The notes beneath the pieces are model-generated. The model ran no database searches. It was not told the origin of the DNA and saw only the letters and a list, made by a program, of their open reading frames with translations. Source: Lapidilactobacillus gannanensis (lineage in GTDB: Bacteria; Bacillota; Bacilli; Lactobacillales; Lactobacillaceae). Taken from it: a stretch of DNA of 47,816 nucleotides. Within the stretch, counting starts at the first letter, position 1. The number at the start of each line of letters is the position of its first letter. The translations under genes and the position numbers were made by a program. The stretch lies in contig NZ_RHOT01000006.1 in NCBI RefSeq assembly GCF_003946675.1, forward strand, positions 32,001-79,816, written 5' to 3'. This document shows, piece after piece, positions 9,366 to 18,805 of the stretch.

Positions 9366-10673
9366 ATGAAAAAAACAACTACTGTGATCCAACATCAACG
9401 TTGGCAATTATTCTGGGCTGAATTATTTAGTTTTAGCCTAATTTTTGTCGTGTTAGCCTTGATTATTTTAAACTTGTATCAGCGAACTTTATACAATGAT
9501 GTGGACCAAAATCTGAATCAACAACGAACGCAACTTACTTCAACCAAAGGACAACCAAAAAACGCACCTAATTTGCCATTTCAGGCCAATGCAGTCGTCT
9601 TCAATCAAAACGGTCAGATCAGTAATCAAAATTTTTTAGGTCAGCAAAATTACAATCTGTTTAAATCAATTAGCTTGGATACAAAAACCCTTAATCAGCT
9701 GCAAACAATCACGTTAACTAGAAATAATAATCAAGCTAATTTTAGGACATTACTAGTTAAGGCCAGTCGTAAGAATCCCAATCCTGCCTATGCTGGTCAT
9801 TATGTTTTACTTATTCAGAATATCGATCCACAAATCAATGCCTTCAATAATTTTCGCTTGGTATTATTATTCACACTAATTATTTGCGGTCTCTTGGCGG
9901 TTATTATTGCTTATTTCCTGACCCAACGTAGTATGCGACCAATTATTCAGTCTTGGCAGAAGCAACGCGATTTTAGTGCCGATGCAGCCCACGAGTTACG
10001 CACCCCACTCACAATCATTCAAAATAATCTCGAGTATTTATTGACCCAGCCACGACAAACCATCATTGATTAAATTGAACCAATCAATACGGCACTCACC
10101 GAGACCACACAGCTTAAAAAAATCACGGGCGAGCTATTAATGCTGGCTCGTGCTGACGCAAAAGCCTTGACCAACCAGCCAACAACCATCAACAGTCTTG
10201 AGTTCTGGAATCAAATAGTGACACCCTATCAGGAAATCGCTAGTCAGCAACAAAAGTCTTTACTACTACAAAATTTCTATCAACAAAAGTTTGTGGCCGA
10301 TCCAACGCAAATCCGTCAATTACTGGTGATTTTATTGGATAACGCCCTTAAGTATACTCACGCCGGTGATACCATTACTGTCACCATTAAAGCTCAGAAC
10401 GGTCAGTTAGCAATCGACGTTAGCGACACCGGAATTGGCATTAGTCCTGAGGCCCAAAAACATATTTTTGATCGTTTCTATCGAGCAGATCATTCACGTA
10501 CCCAACAAACTGGCGGTAGTGGTTTAGGCCTAGCCATCGCGCAACTTATTGTTCAGCAGCATCAAGGCCACCTAGCAGTTCAGGCCAATCATCCTGCTGG
10601 TACAAAAATGCTGGTTCGTTTACCACTAAAGTCACCGCGTACCGAAAAAGCAGCCTCTCGCAAACGACACTAA
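9366..10673 (+). pseudogene. sensor histidine kinase, nonsense codon after the H-box
   Basis: Read through, this is a 435-codon membrane sensor kinase. It has an N-terminal span at about residues 15-40, an extracytoplasmic domain, a second span at about 160-185, the H-box SADAAHELRTPLT near residue 212, the N-box LDNALKYTHAGD, the G1 box DTGIGIS, the F-box segment FDRFYRADHSRT and the G2 box GGSGLGLA. Codon 236 (10071-10073) is TAA, which splits the histidine-bearing half from the ATP-binding half. The same frame resumes at once with family-like sequence. AGGATTAGG precedes the ATG. It forms a two-component pair with the regulator gene directly upstream, which also carries a nonsense codon. 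Confidence 0.85.
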
Positions 10674-10743
10674 CACTCACAACAATAATTTTTTTGGCTA
10701 GTTACAATCAGAAATATTGTCTAATGACCATGCACTGGTAAAT

Positions 10744-10803
10744 AAATAGTCTGTTTGACCGCCTTCAGAAAATAAAATTGAAGACGGTCAAACAGACTAT
10801 TTT
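10744..10803. terminator. bidirectional terminator between the kinase and mgtE
   Basis: A long hairpin pairs AATAGTCTGTTTGACCG with its complement and has one internal mismatch. T and A tracts flank the stem. It lies between convergent genes (kinase on plus, mgtE on minus) and can end both transcripts. Confidence 0.8.
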
Positions 10804-10907
10804 AACGTTAAGTGCCACCAATTTTTCGCCGTGACTACATTGCCATTAACAAACTAAACCACAAAAATCAACTGACCCCACTCTTTAAATAATTACTTAT
10901 AAATTTC

Positions 10908-12272
10908 TTACATAAAAGCATGAATAAAGACTTGCGCAATACTGAAATAAATCAGCACACTTGTTAAGTCACTCAAGGTTGTGATAAAAGGACCACTAGC
11001 GACAGCGGGATCAAAACCTAATTTATCCATTAACATTGGAATCAAGCTTCCGGCCAAGTTGGCAACAGTGATGGCGGCTGTCATTGCCAAACCAATCGTT
11101 AAACCTAAGGCAAAATTCTGCTTCCAAAAACCGACAATTAACATGATGGTTAAGCCAGTAATCAAACCAGTCACCAAACCAGTCAGAATTTCACTGACGA
11201 CCAAGCGCACAAGTTTAGGCTTATCATTGCCCTTAAAAGCCAGGCGCCGAACAGCAACGGCCAAACTCTGAGTACCAGCATTACCGGCAGTCCCAGTAAT
11301 TAAGGAAATAAAAACAGCTAAAATACTGGCTTCACTTAGCAAGTCCTCATAATGATTGATCAAAGTAGCTGTTGACATCCCCAAGAAAAGCAACGTAATC
11401 AGCCAGGGTAACCGTTTTGAAGCAGCCTTCAAAGGATTATCTGAAACATCTTCCACATCGACCCCGGCTAACCCAGAGTAATCTGCTTGAGCTTCGTCAT
11501 CAATAACTTCAATAACGTCATCAACCGTGACAATTCCTACTAAGCGTTGCTGATCATCAACAACTGGTAAAGCAATAAAATTATAATCACGGATCTTTTG
11601 AGCAACATCAGCTTGTTCATCATGAACACTGGCAGTGATTACTTGAGCAGTCATAATGGTGGCCAACTTGGTATCATCATCGGTGACAATTAAATCTCGT
11701 AACGTGATCACACCCACCAAACGCTGATCGGCATTAACTAAATAGACATAGTAAATTGTTTCCGCTTCGTCAGCCTCATGTTTCAAAATAGTGAGTGCTT
11801 CACCAACCGTTAACTCCGCCTGTAAGGTAATGAAATCGGTAGTCATGATCCCGCCGGCAGTTTCCGTATCGTAATGTAATAATTTGCGTAACTGACTGGC
11901 ATCAGCTTTATCCATCAAATTCAAATAACGATCAACTTCGTCTTTAGGCAAGTGCTCCAAAATATCCGCTGCGTTATCATCAAACATACTATTCAATAAG
12001 CTAGCGGCATAGCTCGTGTCCATTTCTAGTAATAATTCCCGCATTTCTGGTAAATCATCTTCAATCGTATCAAAGAAATCGCCAACTTCATGGGGGTCCA
12101 AAATCTGATAAAGTTTTTGTCGTTGCTCGGGCACTAATGAGAGGTAAAACTGAGCCTGATCATAAAAATGCATATCCAAGAATGCTTTACGAAAAACTTT
12201 ATTTTCGTTTTTCGTCAGCGCTTGTAATAATTTCGCCTGCATTACCTTGTTCGTCCCATTATTTTGCTCCAT
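10908..12272 (-). CDS. mgtE: magnesium transporter MgtE
   Basis: The 454-residue protein has the MgtE architecture. An N-terminal superhelical MgtE_N domain (about residues 25-130, with LLNSMFDDNAADILEHLP) is followed by two CBS domains (about 135-255, with AGGIMTTDFITL and VGIVTVDDVIEVIDDE), a connecting helix and five C-terminal membrane spans. The pore region includes GTAGNAGTQS. It imports Mg2+, and the cytosolic domains close the channel when Mg2+ is plentiful. GGGGTG precedes the ATG. It is the last gene of the relQ-nadK-rluD-mgtE run, a gene order also found in Bacillus. Confidence 0.95.
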   Translation of the reverse strand: MEQNNGTNKVMQAKLLQALTKNENKVFRKAFLDMHFYDQAQFYLSLVPEQRQKLYQILDPHEVGDFFDTIEDDLPEMRELLLEMDTSYAASLLNSMFDDNAADILEHLPKDEVDRYLNLMDKADASQLRKLLHYDTETAGGIMTTDFITLQAELTVGEALTILKHEADEAETIYYVYLVNADQRLVGVITLRDLIVTDDDTKLATIMTAQVITASVHDEQADVAQKIRDYNFIALPVVDDQQRLVGIVTVDDVIEVIDDEAQADYSGLAGVDVEDVSDNPLKAASKRLPWLITLLFLGMSTATLINHYEDLLSEASILAVFISLITGTAGNAGTQSLAVAVRRLAFKGNDKPKLVRLVVSEILTGLVTGLITGLTIMLIVGFWKQNFALGLTIGLAMTAAITVANLAGSLIPMLMDKLGFDPAVASGPFITTLSDLTSVLIYFSIAQVFIHAFM

Positions 12273-12301
12273 AATGTCACCCCACGATTAAAGTTCTTAC
12301 G

Positions 12302-13210
12302 TCACACCAAGTTTAAATGAGCCCATAATTGAGCCATATCTGCTGGCAATGGCGCAGTTAATACGATTTCTTGCTGCTTGATTGGCTGGTAGAATTTTAC
12401 CTCGGTACAGTGTAACGCTTGGCGTTGTGCCTCAATTGACATTGGGCCACCATACAATTGATCACCATATAGCGGGTGCCCTATTGCCGCTAAGTGTACT
12501 CTAATTTGATGCGTTCGACCAGTCAGCAAGGCTAACTTGACCAAAGTAGCCTTGGCAGTACTGGCCTGCACTTGATAGGAAGTTTGTGACGCTTTGCCAG
12601 TCTTAGTAATAATCCGTTTCATTGAATGCTGTCGCTCACGACCAATTGGTAAATCAATTAAACCTGAGGTCTGAGTAAATTGCCCTTGAGCAATTGCTAA
12701 ATAAGACTTTTGCAAGGTATGGGTCTTACCTTGCTGTGCCAGTACGCTATGCCCATAAGCATTCTTGGCAAAAATGATCAAGCCTGAAGTATCCATATCC
12801 AAGCGCGTCACAATATGAATACTAAGGCTCTCGGCATTTTGCGCCTGAAGATAACCCTTAACTCGATTAGCAATCGTGTCAGTTGCATGCGTCCGCGATG
12901 GGATCGAAGGAACACCGGCCGATTTATTCAGCACCAAAAACAAATCATCTTCGTAAACAATTTCTATTGGTAATTGACTCGGTTGAATAGTCGCAGCCGC
13001 CAATTCTGGGGCCAGAAAAACCCGAATCACGTCCTGATCATGTAGCTGATAATTGGTATAACGTTCACGATGATTGACAAAAATTTGTCCGCCTGAAAAT
13101 TTCAGACGGGCAAGTTGGGCCTTAGAAAAACCCTTTTGTTTAAGGAATGTTTGTAAAATCATTGGTTGCGGCCAAGCATTTTTAGCTTGATAAGTCCATT
13201 TAAATTCCAT
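12302..13210 (-). CDS. RluA/RluD-family pseudouridine synthase
   Basis: The 302-residue protein has an N-terminal S4-like RNA-binding segment (SKAQLARLKFSGGQIFVNH). The catalytic domain carries the hallmark RLDMDTSG, whose Asp is the nucleophile for uridine isomerisation, and later LLTGRTHQIRVHLA and HPLYGDQLYGG. It is expected to modify 23S rRNA or tRNA; the exact site is not predictable. It overlaps the end of nadK by 11 bases, indicating coupled translation, and corresponds in position to B. subtilis yjbO. Confidence 0.92.
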   Translation of the reverse strand: MEFKWTYQAKNAWPQPMILQTFLKQKGFSKAQLARLKFSGGQIFVNHRERYTNYQLHDQDVIRVFLAPELAAATIQPSQLPIEIVYEDDLFLVLNKSAGVPSIPSRTHATDTIANRVKGYLQAQNAESLSIHIVTRLDMDTSGLIIFAKNAYGHSVLAQQGKTHTLQKSYLAIAQGQFTQTSGLIDLPIGRERQHSMKRIITKTGKASQTSYQVQASTAKATLVKLALLTGRTHQIRVHLAAIGHPLYGDQLYGGPMSIEAQRQALHCTEVKFYQPIKQQEIVLTAPLPADMAQLWAHLNLV

Positions 13211-14027
13211 GCGTTAGGCGCCGTTCCTGCTGGGCATTTCCCAAGAAAGCATCTTCAACTCGCGACCAGAAATGCATGTGGCGATATTTAGCAAAGCGAA
13301 TCCGTTCTTGCGCAATTGAGTATCTAATTTGTTTAATTGAGCGATTATGACTACTCATTTGATCAACCGTCAAAGTATAATCAGCCGCCGAGCTTGCTTT
13401 AATCGTGATCCATTCATCTGGGGCAATCACAATTGGTGATGACAGTGTTCGAAAGACGCGATTATTGATCGAAGCAATTTCAGTCATTTGTAACGCCTCT
13501 AAACGTGGATGTAACACCGCTCCACCAAGTGACTTACTATAAGCAGTGGAACCCGTTGGCGTTGCGACACAGATACCATCACCTCGAAAGCTCTCGAATA
13601 ACTCATCGCGAATATAAATATCGGTTTTAATTGTTAACGCATTGCGCCGGATCGTTGACTCATTTAATGATAAAAAGTGACTCGGCTCTTCTTGATCTTG
13701 ATAATCAACTGCGACGCTTAATAAGGGATAGCTAACACTCTGACCTTGATCCTCATTAATTGATTGGACTAATTCTGGCAACTCATAATCACGCCAGTCA
13801 GTATAAAAGCCAAGATGACCAGTATGAACCCCAATAAACCGCACTTGATCCAACTGGTGATTGTAGCGATGAAAGCTATTAAGCAAAGTACCATCACCAC
13901 CAACACTAATAACTAATTCTGGCTGTCGTTCGTCCAGTGTATGCCCAGAAGCAAGTAAACGTTGTTTCAGTTCAGTCGCAACGCGCTGAGATTGATTACC
14001 TGGATTTCCTAAAACTGCAATTCTCAT
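13200..14027 (-). CDS. nadK: NAD kinase
   Basis: The 275-residue enzyme phosphorylates NAD to NADP. Visible motifs are SVGGDGTLL (the GGDGT loop that binds phosphate), the LNEST segment near residue 125 and PTGSTAYSKSLGG, all diagnostic of the family. The start overlaps the stop of relQ by four bases (ATGA), with GAGG seven bases upstream. The relQ-nadK-rluD order matches yjbM-yjbN-yjbO of B. subtilis. Confidence 0.96.
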   Translation of the reverse strand: MRIAVLGNPGNQSQRVATELKQRLLASGHTLDERQPELVISVGGDGTLLNSFHRYNHQLDQVRFIGVHTGHLGFYTDWRDYELPELVQSINEDQGQSVSYPLLSVAVDYQDQEEPSHFLSLNESTIRRNALTIKTDIYIRDELFESFRGDGICVATPTGSTAYSKSLGGAVLHPRLEALQMTEIASINNRVFRTLSSPIVIAPDEWITIKASSAADYTLTVDQMSSHNRSIKQIRYSIAQERIRFAKYRHMHFWSRVEDAFLGNAQQERRLTHGI

Positions 14028-14776
14028 AGCTTATCCTCATTTTTCTCTTGATCAGTTGGCGCCTTGTCGTTATCCTTGGTCCCTGGTGCATTTGAAGCGT
14101 CGTTCGGGTCATCATCAGCTGTCGTGGTAGACGCTAGTCGATGCGCATCACTGTCAATTAATTTATGGCCATACGCATAACGTTGTGCTTCTTGAATTTC
14201 CTCACGAATTTCTGACATTTCTTGATCTAACATAAATGATGCCTCAGCAGCACGCTTAAGCCGGGCACTGATGTCTTCAGGGAACGCCCCATTGTATTTA
14301 TAATTTAATGAATGTTCAATTGTCGCCCAGAAATTCATGGACAATGTTCGTACCTGAACTTCAACTAAAACTTTTTTGGTATGATCTAACATCTGAATTG
14401 GATATTCAATGACAATATGATAAGAGCGATAACCACTCGGCTTGCTATTCGAAACGTAATCACGTTCCTCAATGACAGTCATGTCATCTCGTTGCCGTAA
14501 TAAATCGGCAACTTGATAGATATCTTCAACAAACTGACACATAATCCGTAAACCAGCAATATCCTGCATATCAGTTTCTAGAACATCTTCACGAATAAAG
14601 CGCCGTTTCATTTTTTCTTGAATGCTGCCAACTGGTTTGACTCGTCCAGTCACAAACTCAATTGGTGAATGTTCGCCAGCAGTTTGATATTGTTGACGAA
14701 TGGCACGAAACTTCAATTTCAACTCATCAACAGCTTGACTATAAGGCATTAAAAAATGTGACCAATTTTCAATCAT
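14024..14776 (-). CDS. relQ: small alarmone synthetase RelQ (YjbM/SasB type)
   Basis: The 250-residue single-domain (p)ppGpp synthetase lacks the hydrolase and regulatory domains of long RelA/SpoT proteins. Motifs include FVTGRVKPVGSIQEKM, MQDIAGLRIMCQF, SGYRSYH and EVQVRTLSMNFWATIEHS. The start at 14776 aligns with the family N-terminus (IENWSHFLMPYSQAVDELK); a GTG five codons upstream is less likely. The C-terminus carries an extra hydrophilic, Asp/Asn-rich tail of about 45 residues beyond the usual end. It is the first gene of the minus-strand operon and is divergent from the CYTH gene. Confidence 0.94.
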   Translation of the reverse strand: MIENWSHFLMPYSQAVDELKLKFRAIRQQYQTAGEHSPIEFVTGRVKPVGSIQEKMKRRFIREDVLETDMQDIAGLRIMCQFVEDIYQVADLLRQRDDMTVIEERDYVSNSKPSGYRSYHIVIEYPIQMLDHTKKVLVEVQVRTLSMNFWATIEHSLNYKYNGAFPEDISARLKRAAEASFMLDQEMSEIREEIQEAQRYAYGHKLIDSDAHRLASTTTADDDPNDASNAPGTKDNDKAPTDQEKNEDKL

Positions 14777-15105
14777 ATTAAAATTCCCCACTCTTCGTAA
14801 TCCACATTTATTTTAACACACTTCTTGCTCTTAGCGCGGGGAAACCGGATATCGTACCAGCGTTAAAAGCTAACCGTACCAATTATTTCAACTGCCCGCC
14901 AGCACCGAATAATATGCCTTAACTAGTTAACCTCAATGACCCTTATTAAGGCTTGAATTTTTAGCCGATTATTTTCTAACTGGCACAGCTAGCGGCCAAA
15001 TAGTTGTCTAGTTAAAGCAAAAAATTGTGCACCGTCATCAAGCTGTAATACTTAATTCAAGCAATTTTAATGCAGTTCATATATGGCCATGTTAGAATAA
15101 TTTTT
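14777..15105. other. divergent promoter region between relQ and the CYTH gene
   Basis: About 330 bases without a gene. Near 15090 the plus strand has TG-T-TAGAAT, an extended -10-like element about 25 bp before the CYTH start. No strong operator or long inverted repeat is visible. Confidence 0.4.
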
Positions 15106-15118
15106 GGGAGGTCAGACA

Positions 15119-15724
15119 ATGGCGACTTTAGAGGTTGAATTTAAGAATTTACTAACAGTCACAGAGTATGACGAGTTGCGTCAAGCTTATCCGTTTGGTC
15201 AACCCTTCCTGCAGCAGAATTATTATTTCGACACGCCGGATCGCTTATTACAGCAAGCACATTGTGGTTTGCGCATTCGCCTTTTTGTCGATTATGCTGA
15301 ACAAACGTTGAAAGTGCCAGCGCCCGTGACGACACCGGCGCGACACCAGTTATATGAAATCACTGATCGTTTAACACTTAAGCAGGCAGCTCAATTATTG
15401 GACCAGCATCAGATCTTAATGACTGGCCAATCGATTCTTGCCTTAGCAAAATACAAGCTTGACCCGCGGCGGCTTAAGTTAATTGGTCAAGGAACAACTA
15501 AACGACAAATCGCGAAGTTACCAGTTGGTGATTTAACTATCGATCGCACTTCTTATCCTAATGGTCGACAAGATTTCGAATTGGAACTGGAGACCTCGGA
15601 ACCAATTCAGGCCAACAACTTTTATCGTGATTTACTACAACAACATCAAATTCCACAGCGTCCACAACTAAATAAAGTTGCTCGAGCCGTCAAAGAATTT
15701 GAAAACGATTTTAAACGTAATTAA
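15119..15724 (+). CDS. CYTH domain protein (YjbK-like triphosphatase)
   Basis: The 201-residue protein has the CYTH fold signature EVEFK (ExExK) at its N-terminus, followed by alternating charged beta strands such as YYFDTPDR, GLRIRL, LKVPAP and the C-terminal FELELETSE. CYTH proteins act on triphosphorylated substrates with metal ions; YjbK relatives are inorganic triphosphatases. GGGAGG at 15106-15111 fixes the start at 15119, although the frame opens slightly earlier at a TTG. Its position next to relQ-nadK is conserved in Firmicutes (yjbK-yjbM-yjbN), though here the CYTH gene is divergent. Confidence 0.88.
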   Translation: MATLEVEFKNLLTVTEYDELRQAYPFGQPFLQQNYYFDTPDRLLQQAHCGLRIRLFVDYAEQTLKVPAPVTTPARHQLYEITDRLTLKQAAQLLDQHQILMTGQSILALAKYKLDPRRLKLIGQGTTKRQIAKLPVGDLTIDRTSYPNGRQDFELELETSEPIQANNFYRDLLQQHQIPQRPQLNKVARAVKEFENDFKRN

Positions 15725-15832
15725 TAATTGTAATTGGTTAAATTCTTCGATCATTATTGAGTAAGCGGGTCTTCTAGACGCTGAGTTACTCTATTTTTAT
15801 TCTGAACTTACGATTAATATGGGGGAACAACC

Positions 15833-16483
15833 TTGTTAGAAATATTTATGTTTGCCAATCCCATTGGTGAGCTTTGTTTAACAACTGAAGTAAATATTAT
15901 GCGTGGTCTTAAGCAACATCAACAAAGAGCACAGATAAATTTAGTACCAATGACTAATATGCGGATTGTAACCGATTATCTTCAAAGAAACCATCTTGAT
16001 GACCATGATTTGGCCTTGCGTAATCAAGTCATGACCATCACCTATCAATCAATGCTTGACTTTAAGGCAGCCTCCTTTCAAGGTAACAAAAAAGCCCGTG
16101 CCTTCATGATGAGTTTACAAGAACATCTCTGTGATGCTGGACTTAGCCATTATTCTGACCAATTAGTTGAACAGATTGCCGACGAAGTTCAACTTGACCA
16201 AGATACATTCTGGGACGATCGCAAAGGGCAACTAGTTCAAGACTTATGCCACGCTGATCGCCAGCTAGCAAATGATTTAGGTGTACTCAAAACGCCATCA
16301 ACTGTTTTTGTTGACTATCGCCATAATCCTGATGGCGATGGTATTCTAATTAATGGTTCTGTTTCCCAAGTCCTAATTGACCAATTATTAGAAGATAAAC
16401 TGCCACAACAACAATCTGATTTCGATAGCCAACGGCCAGTGCTAAAAATTATTAGCAGTCGGACTTTATCCCATCTTATTTAG
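15833..16483 (+). CDS. yjbH: DsbA-like adaptor protein YjbH/SpxH
   Basis: The 216-residue thioredoxin-fold protein starts LEIFMFANPIGELCLTTEV. In Bacillus, YjbH binds Spx and delivers it to ClpXP. At the position of the family CxxC the first Cys is Gly and only the second remains (GELC), so a dithiol redox centre is absent. The start is TTG, with GGGGGA seven bases upstream. Its neighbourhood with spxA, mecA and coiA supports the assignment. It ends at a strong terminator. Confidence 0.85.
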   Translation: MLEIFMFANPIGELCLTTEVNIMRGLKQHQQRAQINLVPMTNMRIVTDYLQRNHLDDHDLALRNQVMTITYQSMLDFKAASFQGNKKARAFMMSLQEHLCDAGLSHYSDQLVEQIADEVQLDQDTFWDDRKGQLVQDLCHADRQLANDLGVLKTPSTVFVDYRHNPDGDGILINGSVSQVLIDQLLEDKLPQQQSDFDSQRPVLKIISSRTLSHLI

Positions 16484-16526
16484 AGCAAAGCAGCAACTCT
16501 ACTAATTAAATCTAGCTCGTTAAATT

Positions 16527-16575
16527 ACCCAAGTACAATTCTGATCGTCGAATCAGAATTGTACTTGGGTTTTTT
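16527..16575. terminator. terminator between convergent yjbH and coiA
   Basis: A perfect 19-base inverted repeat (arms begin ACCCAAGTAC and end GTACTTGGGT) has a six-base loop and is followed on the plus strand by TTTTT. It ends yjbH and may also stop coiA transcription. Confidence 0.92.
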
Positions 16576-16615
16576 ACCATATTTTTCAGTTTTCTATTTC
16601 GAATCGGTCCAGCAA

Positions 16616-17578
16616 CTATTTAACTGCGTGTTTCTGAATTGGTTTGGGCAACAGTGGCCACTGACTTTGTAAGTACAGTCGACTTCGTTGTGACCAATTT
16701 AGTTCGTGATACTGTAGATACCAAGCAATTTGCCGTTCTAACAACACCGACCATTGTTTGGTACTTGGCGGTAAAACCTGGGGTAACCACAAGCACCGTG
16801 GTAAATCGGTTAGCCGCAAACCTTGCTGATAACAACGATCTTGCCAATGCCACCAACGCGTTGTTGGCCAGTGCAATTGTTCAAATAACCATAGCCGCGG
16901 GTCAAATGACAAGGATTGCGGTCTGAGCACTCGGGGCAAGCCTACAACACGTTGCCGAGCCACCAACTGAATAAATTCTGCTAATGGTAACCACGCTAGC
17001 TGATAATAAAGTTGACTTGCTGGTGGTCGATACTGCAAATGCTTCAATAAACAAACTTGCCGCCGCTGAGGTTGCCAATAAGCTAAATAATATCCCCAAT
17101 ACTGACCATAACTAATATAATGACGTGCGGCTTTCACAGGTACCTGACCGGCAGACCAATAAGTTGCGCCCAACAACCAAATTTCATTGACCTGTAAGCT
17201 TTGATATGATACATGACGCTGTGTCAATTCTACCAACGATAAGGGCGCACATTGGAATTCTAAAGCCCATTTTTGTCGACCATGTTGCCAATAAACATCG
17301 GCCCGTCGTTCCTGATCACTCCCTAAAATAACTTCAGTTTGCGCAGCCACACCTAGCTGCTGCATTTCCTGATAAAGTTGTAATTTGCCTTGTTCGTGTA
17401 ACTGACTTTCAGCATAGTTGGTCTCGAAAGCTGCCACATGACGAAAAAAAGGCCGCCCTCGACCAGAAATAACTAACTGAACTGGTTGTTGGCAATTAGG
17501 ACAACGATAATTTGCTTGGCGCGGTAAATCTCGCTGAGCATTAATTAAACGATTATCGGCTTGTAAAGCAGCATACAT
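16616..17578 (-). CDS. coiA: competence protein CoiA
   Basis: The 320-residue protein has the CoiA layout: an N-terminal zinc-finger-like CPNCQQP at about residues 25-31, then FFRHVAAFE, then a PD-(D/E)XK-type nuclease core with RRADVYW and ALEFQCAPLS near residues 110-135. The C-terminal half is rich in Trp, Tyr, Gln and Arg. CoiA is induced in competence and promotes recombination of incoming DNA. GGTGATGAG precedes the ATG. Repeat R1b and mecA lie upstream on the same strand. No other competence gene is in the window. Confidence 0.9.
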   Translation of the reverse strand: MYAALQADNRLINAQRDLPRQANYRCPNCQQPVQLVISGRGRPFFRHVAAFETNYAESQLHEQGKLQLYQEMQQLGVAAQTEVILGSDQERRADVYWQHGRQKWALEFQCAPLSLVELTQRHVSYQSLQVNEIWLLGATYWSAGQVPVKAARHYISYGQYWGYYLAYWQPQRRQVCLLKHLQYRPPASQLYYQLAWLPLAEFIQLVARQRVVGLPRVLRPQSLSFDPRLWLFEQLHWPTTRWWHWQDRCYQQGLRLTDLPRCLWLPQVLPPSTKQWSVLLERQIAWYLQYHELNWSQRSRLYLQSQWPLLPKPIQKHAVK

Positions 17579-17639
17579 TTCTCATCACCAATAATAATTA
17601 CGCCAACTAATAAAAAAAGACCGCGACTGTGCTAGAAAA

Positions 17640-17765
17640 CAAAACCAGCTATAACAACTGAAGCGTGTTTTCCCCAGAGAATCGGTCCAGCTTAACGCCA
17701 AAAAGGCGAGCAATTCTGCCGAATTGTTCGCCTTTTTACGTTAATGCTCACCAGCTAAACGTCTT
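17640..17765 (+). repeat. dispersed intergenic repeat R1, copy b
   Basis: The hairpin spans 17700-17737, with 17-base arms (AAAAAGGCGAGCAATTC on the left) and a TGCC loop. One pair is G-U in plus-strand RNA. The stem bases differ from the other copies in paired fashion (GGC with GCC instead of TGTC with GGCA). Flanks CAACTGAAGCGTGTT and GCTTAACGC are conserved. It lies between coiA and mecA, both on minus, so the element orientation is opposite to its neighbours. It may terminate mecA. Confidence 0.8.
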
Positions 17766-17815
17766 TACCGCGTGCCGGCCTTTTTGTTCAGTTCATACTT
17801 AACAACGGTGCTAGT

Positions 17816-18523
17816 CTAGTCCTTCTGATGATCATTTAAGAAATAATGTCGGATCAACTGTAAGGCGACTTGATCCATGATCTTCTCACCATACTCTGCT
17901 AAAACTTCAGCAGTAACTGTTGTCTTCTGACCATATTCTTTCGCAATCGTTAGCGCATCATCAGCACTGATATCATGCATCTCATCTTCAAACAGGACTA
18001 ACTCAAGGTAAAATGCCCCTTGATAACGATATAAATTGGAGATGGCTGAATCCACTCGCAAAACACTGGCCAATTGAATCAAGGCCTCAAAATCAGGTAA
18101 TTGTAAAACAAGTTGTCGATAATTAACATCCCGATCCTCTAAATAATGGCTGAAATCGTCATCATCATCCTGATCGGTACCTTGTAATTTACGTTGTAAC
18201 GCTGCCAATTGGCTATTATTCTTTTTAACTTTTGCTTTTGGTTTAAAAGCTGATTGTAATTGTTCCTTCTCGGCTAAATCTTCATCTGACATTTTACTGA
18301 TCAGAATCTCTAAACCCTTCTTATTGGGCATCACCTGAAACGAAACCGCCTCATCGCTGGCAAACATATGATCTGTGTCAACCTCTTCTAGAATAGAATA
18401 GAAGAACTTCTCGACTTGTTGGTGGTCACCCAGTAAATCCAAAACTGTGACCCCACGCTCAGCTAAATCATCATTGCCAAGAATGACCCGGATCGTATTT
18501 TCATCAATTCGTTCCATTTCCAT
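17816..18523 (-). CDS. mecA: adaptor protein MecA
   Basis: The 235-residue adaptor targets proteins such as ComK/ComX-type regulators to ClpC-ClpP. The N-terminal substrate-binding domain starts MEMERIDENTIRVILGNDDL, then comes an acidic linker with DQDDDDDF, and the C-terminal Clp-binding domain has VLRVDSAISNLYRY and YLELVLF. The frame opens 19 codons earlier, but GAGGTGG eight bases before 18523 and the family N-terminus support this start. It sits between coiA and spxA, as in many lactobacilli. Confidence 0.93.
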   Translation of the reverse strand: MEMERIDENTIRVILGNDDLAERGVTVLDLLGDHQQVEKFFYSILEEVDTDHMFASDEAVSFQVMPNKKGLEILISKMSDEDLAEKEQLQSAFKPKAKVKKNNSQLAALQRKLQGTDQDDDDDFSHYLEDRDVNYRQLVLQLPDFEALIQLASVLRVDSAISNLYRYQGAFYLELVLFEDEMHDISADDALTIAKEYGQKTTVTAEVLAEYGEKIMDQVALQLIRHYFLNDHQKD

Positions 18524-18715
18524 TAGGTCCACCTCATTTCTGCGACCAAAGGACTCTTTGCCATCATCGACAAAGTTCATCCCTATCTAAGCAGTATACT
18601 ACACCACCAGACTTAAAAAAACCGACTAAACTACTTTTTTATCTTTATAGTCACTTACTAAAGTATAGTAACACGAATTAACCAGATTGTGAAGTTACTT
18701 CAGCTTTTAAAGATA

Positions 18716-18749
18716 CAAAAATTCCGTCCAGCCAAATGGCCAAACGGAA
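18716..18749 (-). terminator. terminator after spxA
   Basis: The hairpin pairs TTCCGT with ACGGAA and has an inner GCC/GGC pair. A run of five A on its left gives a T tract for minus-strand transcription. It lies 57 bp past the spxA stop. Confidence 0.75.
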
Positions 18750-18805
18750 CTAAATTCAAGTAGGTAACTTAATAAACGATTCACCTACCAGTTAAATTTT
18801 TTAAT

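Noticed and set aside
16639..16926. Plus-strand ORF opposite coiA rich in Thr, Val and Ala
   Set aside because: Low-complexity composition and no ribosome site; coiA on the minus strand has clear family motifs.
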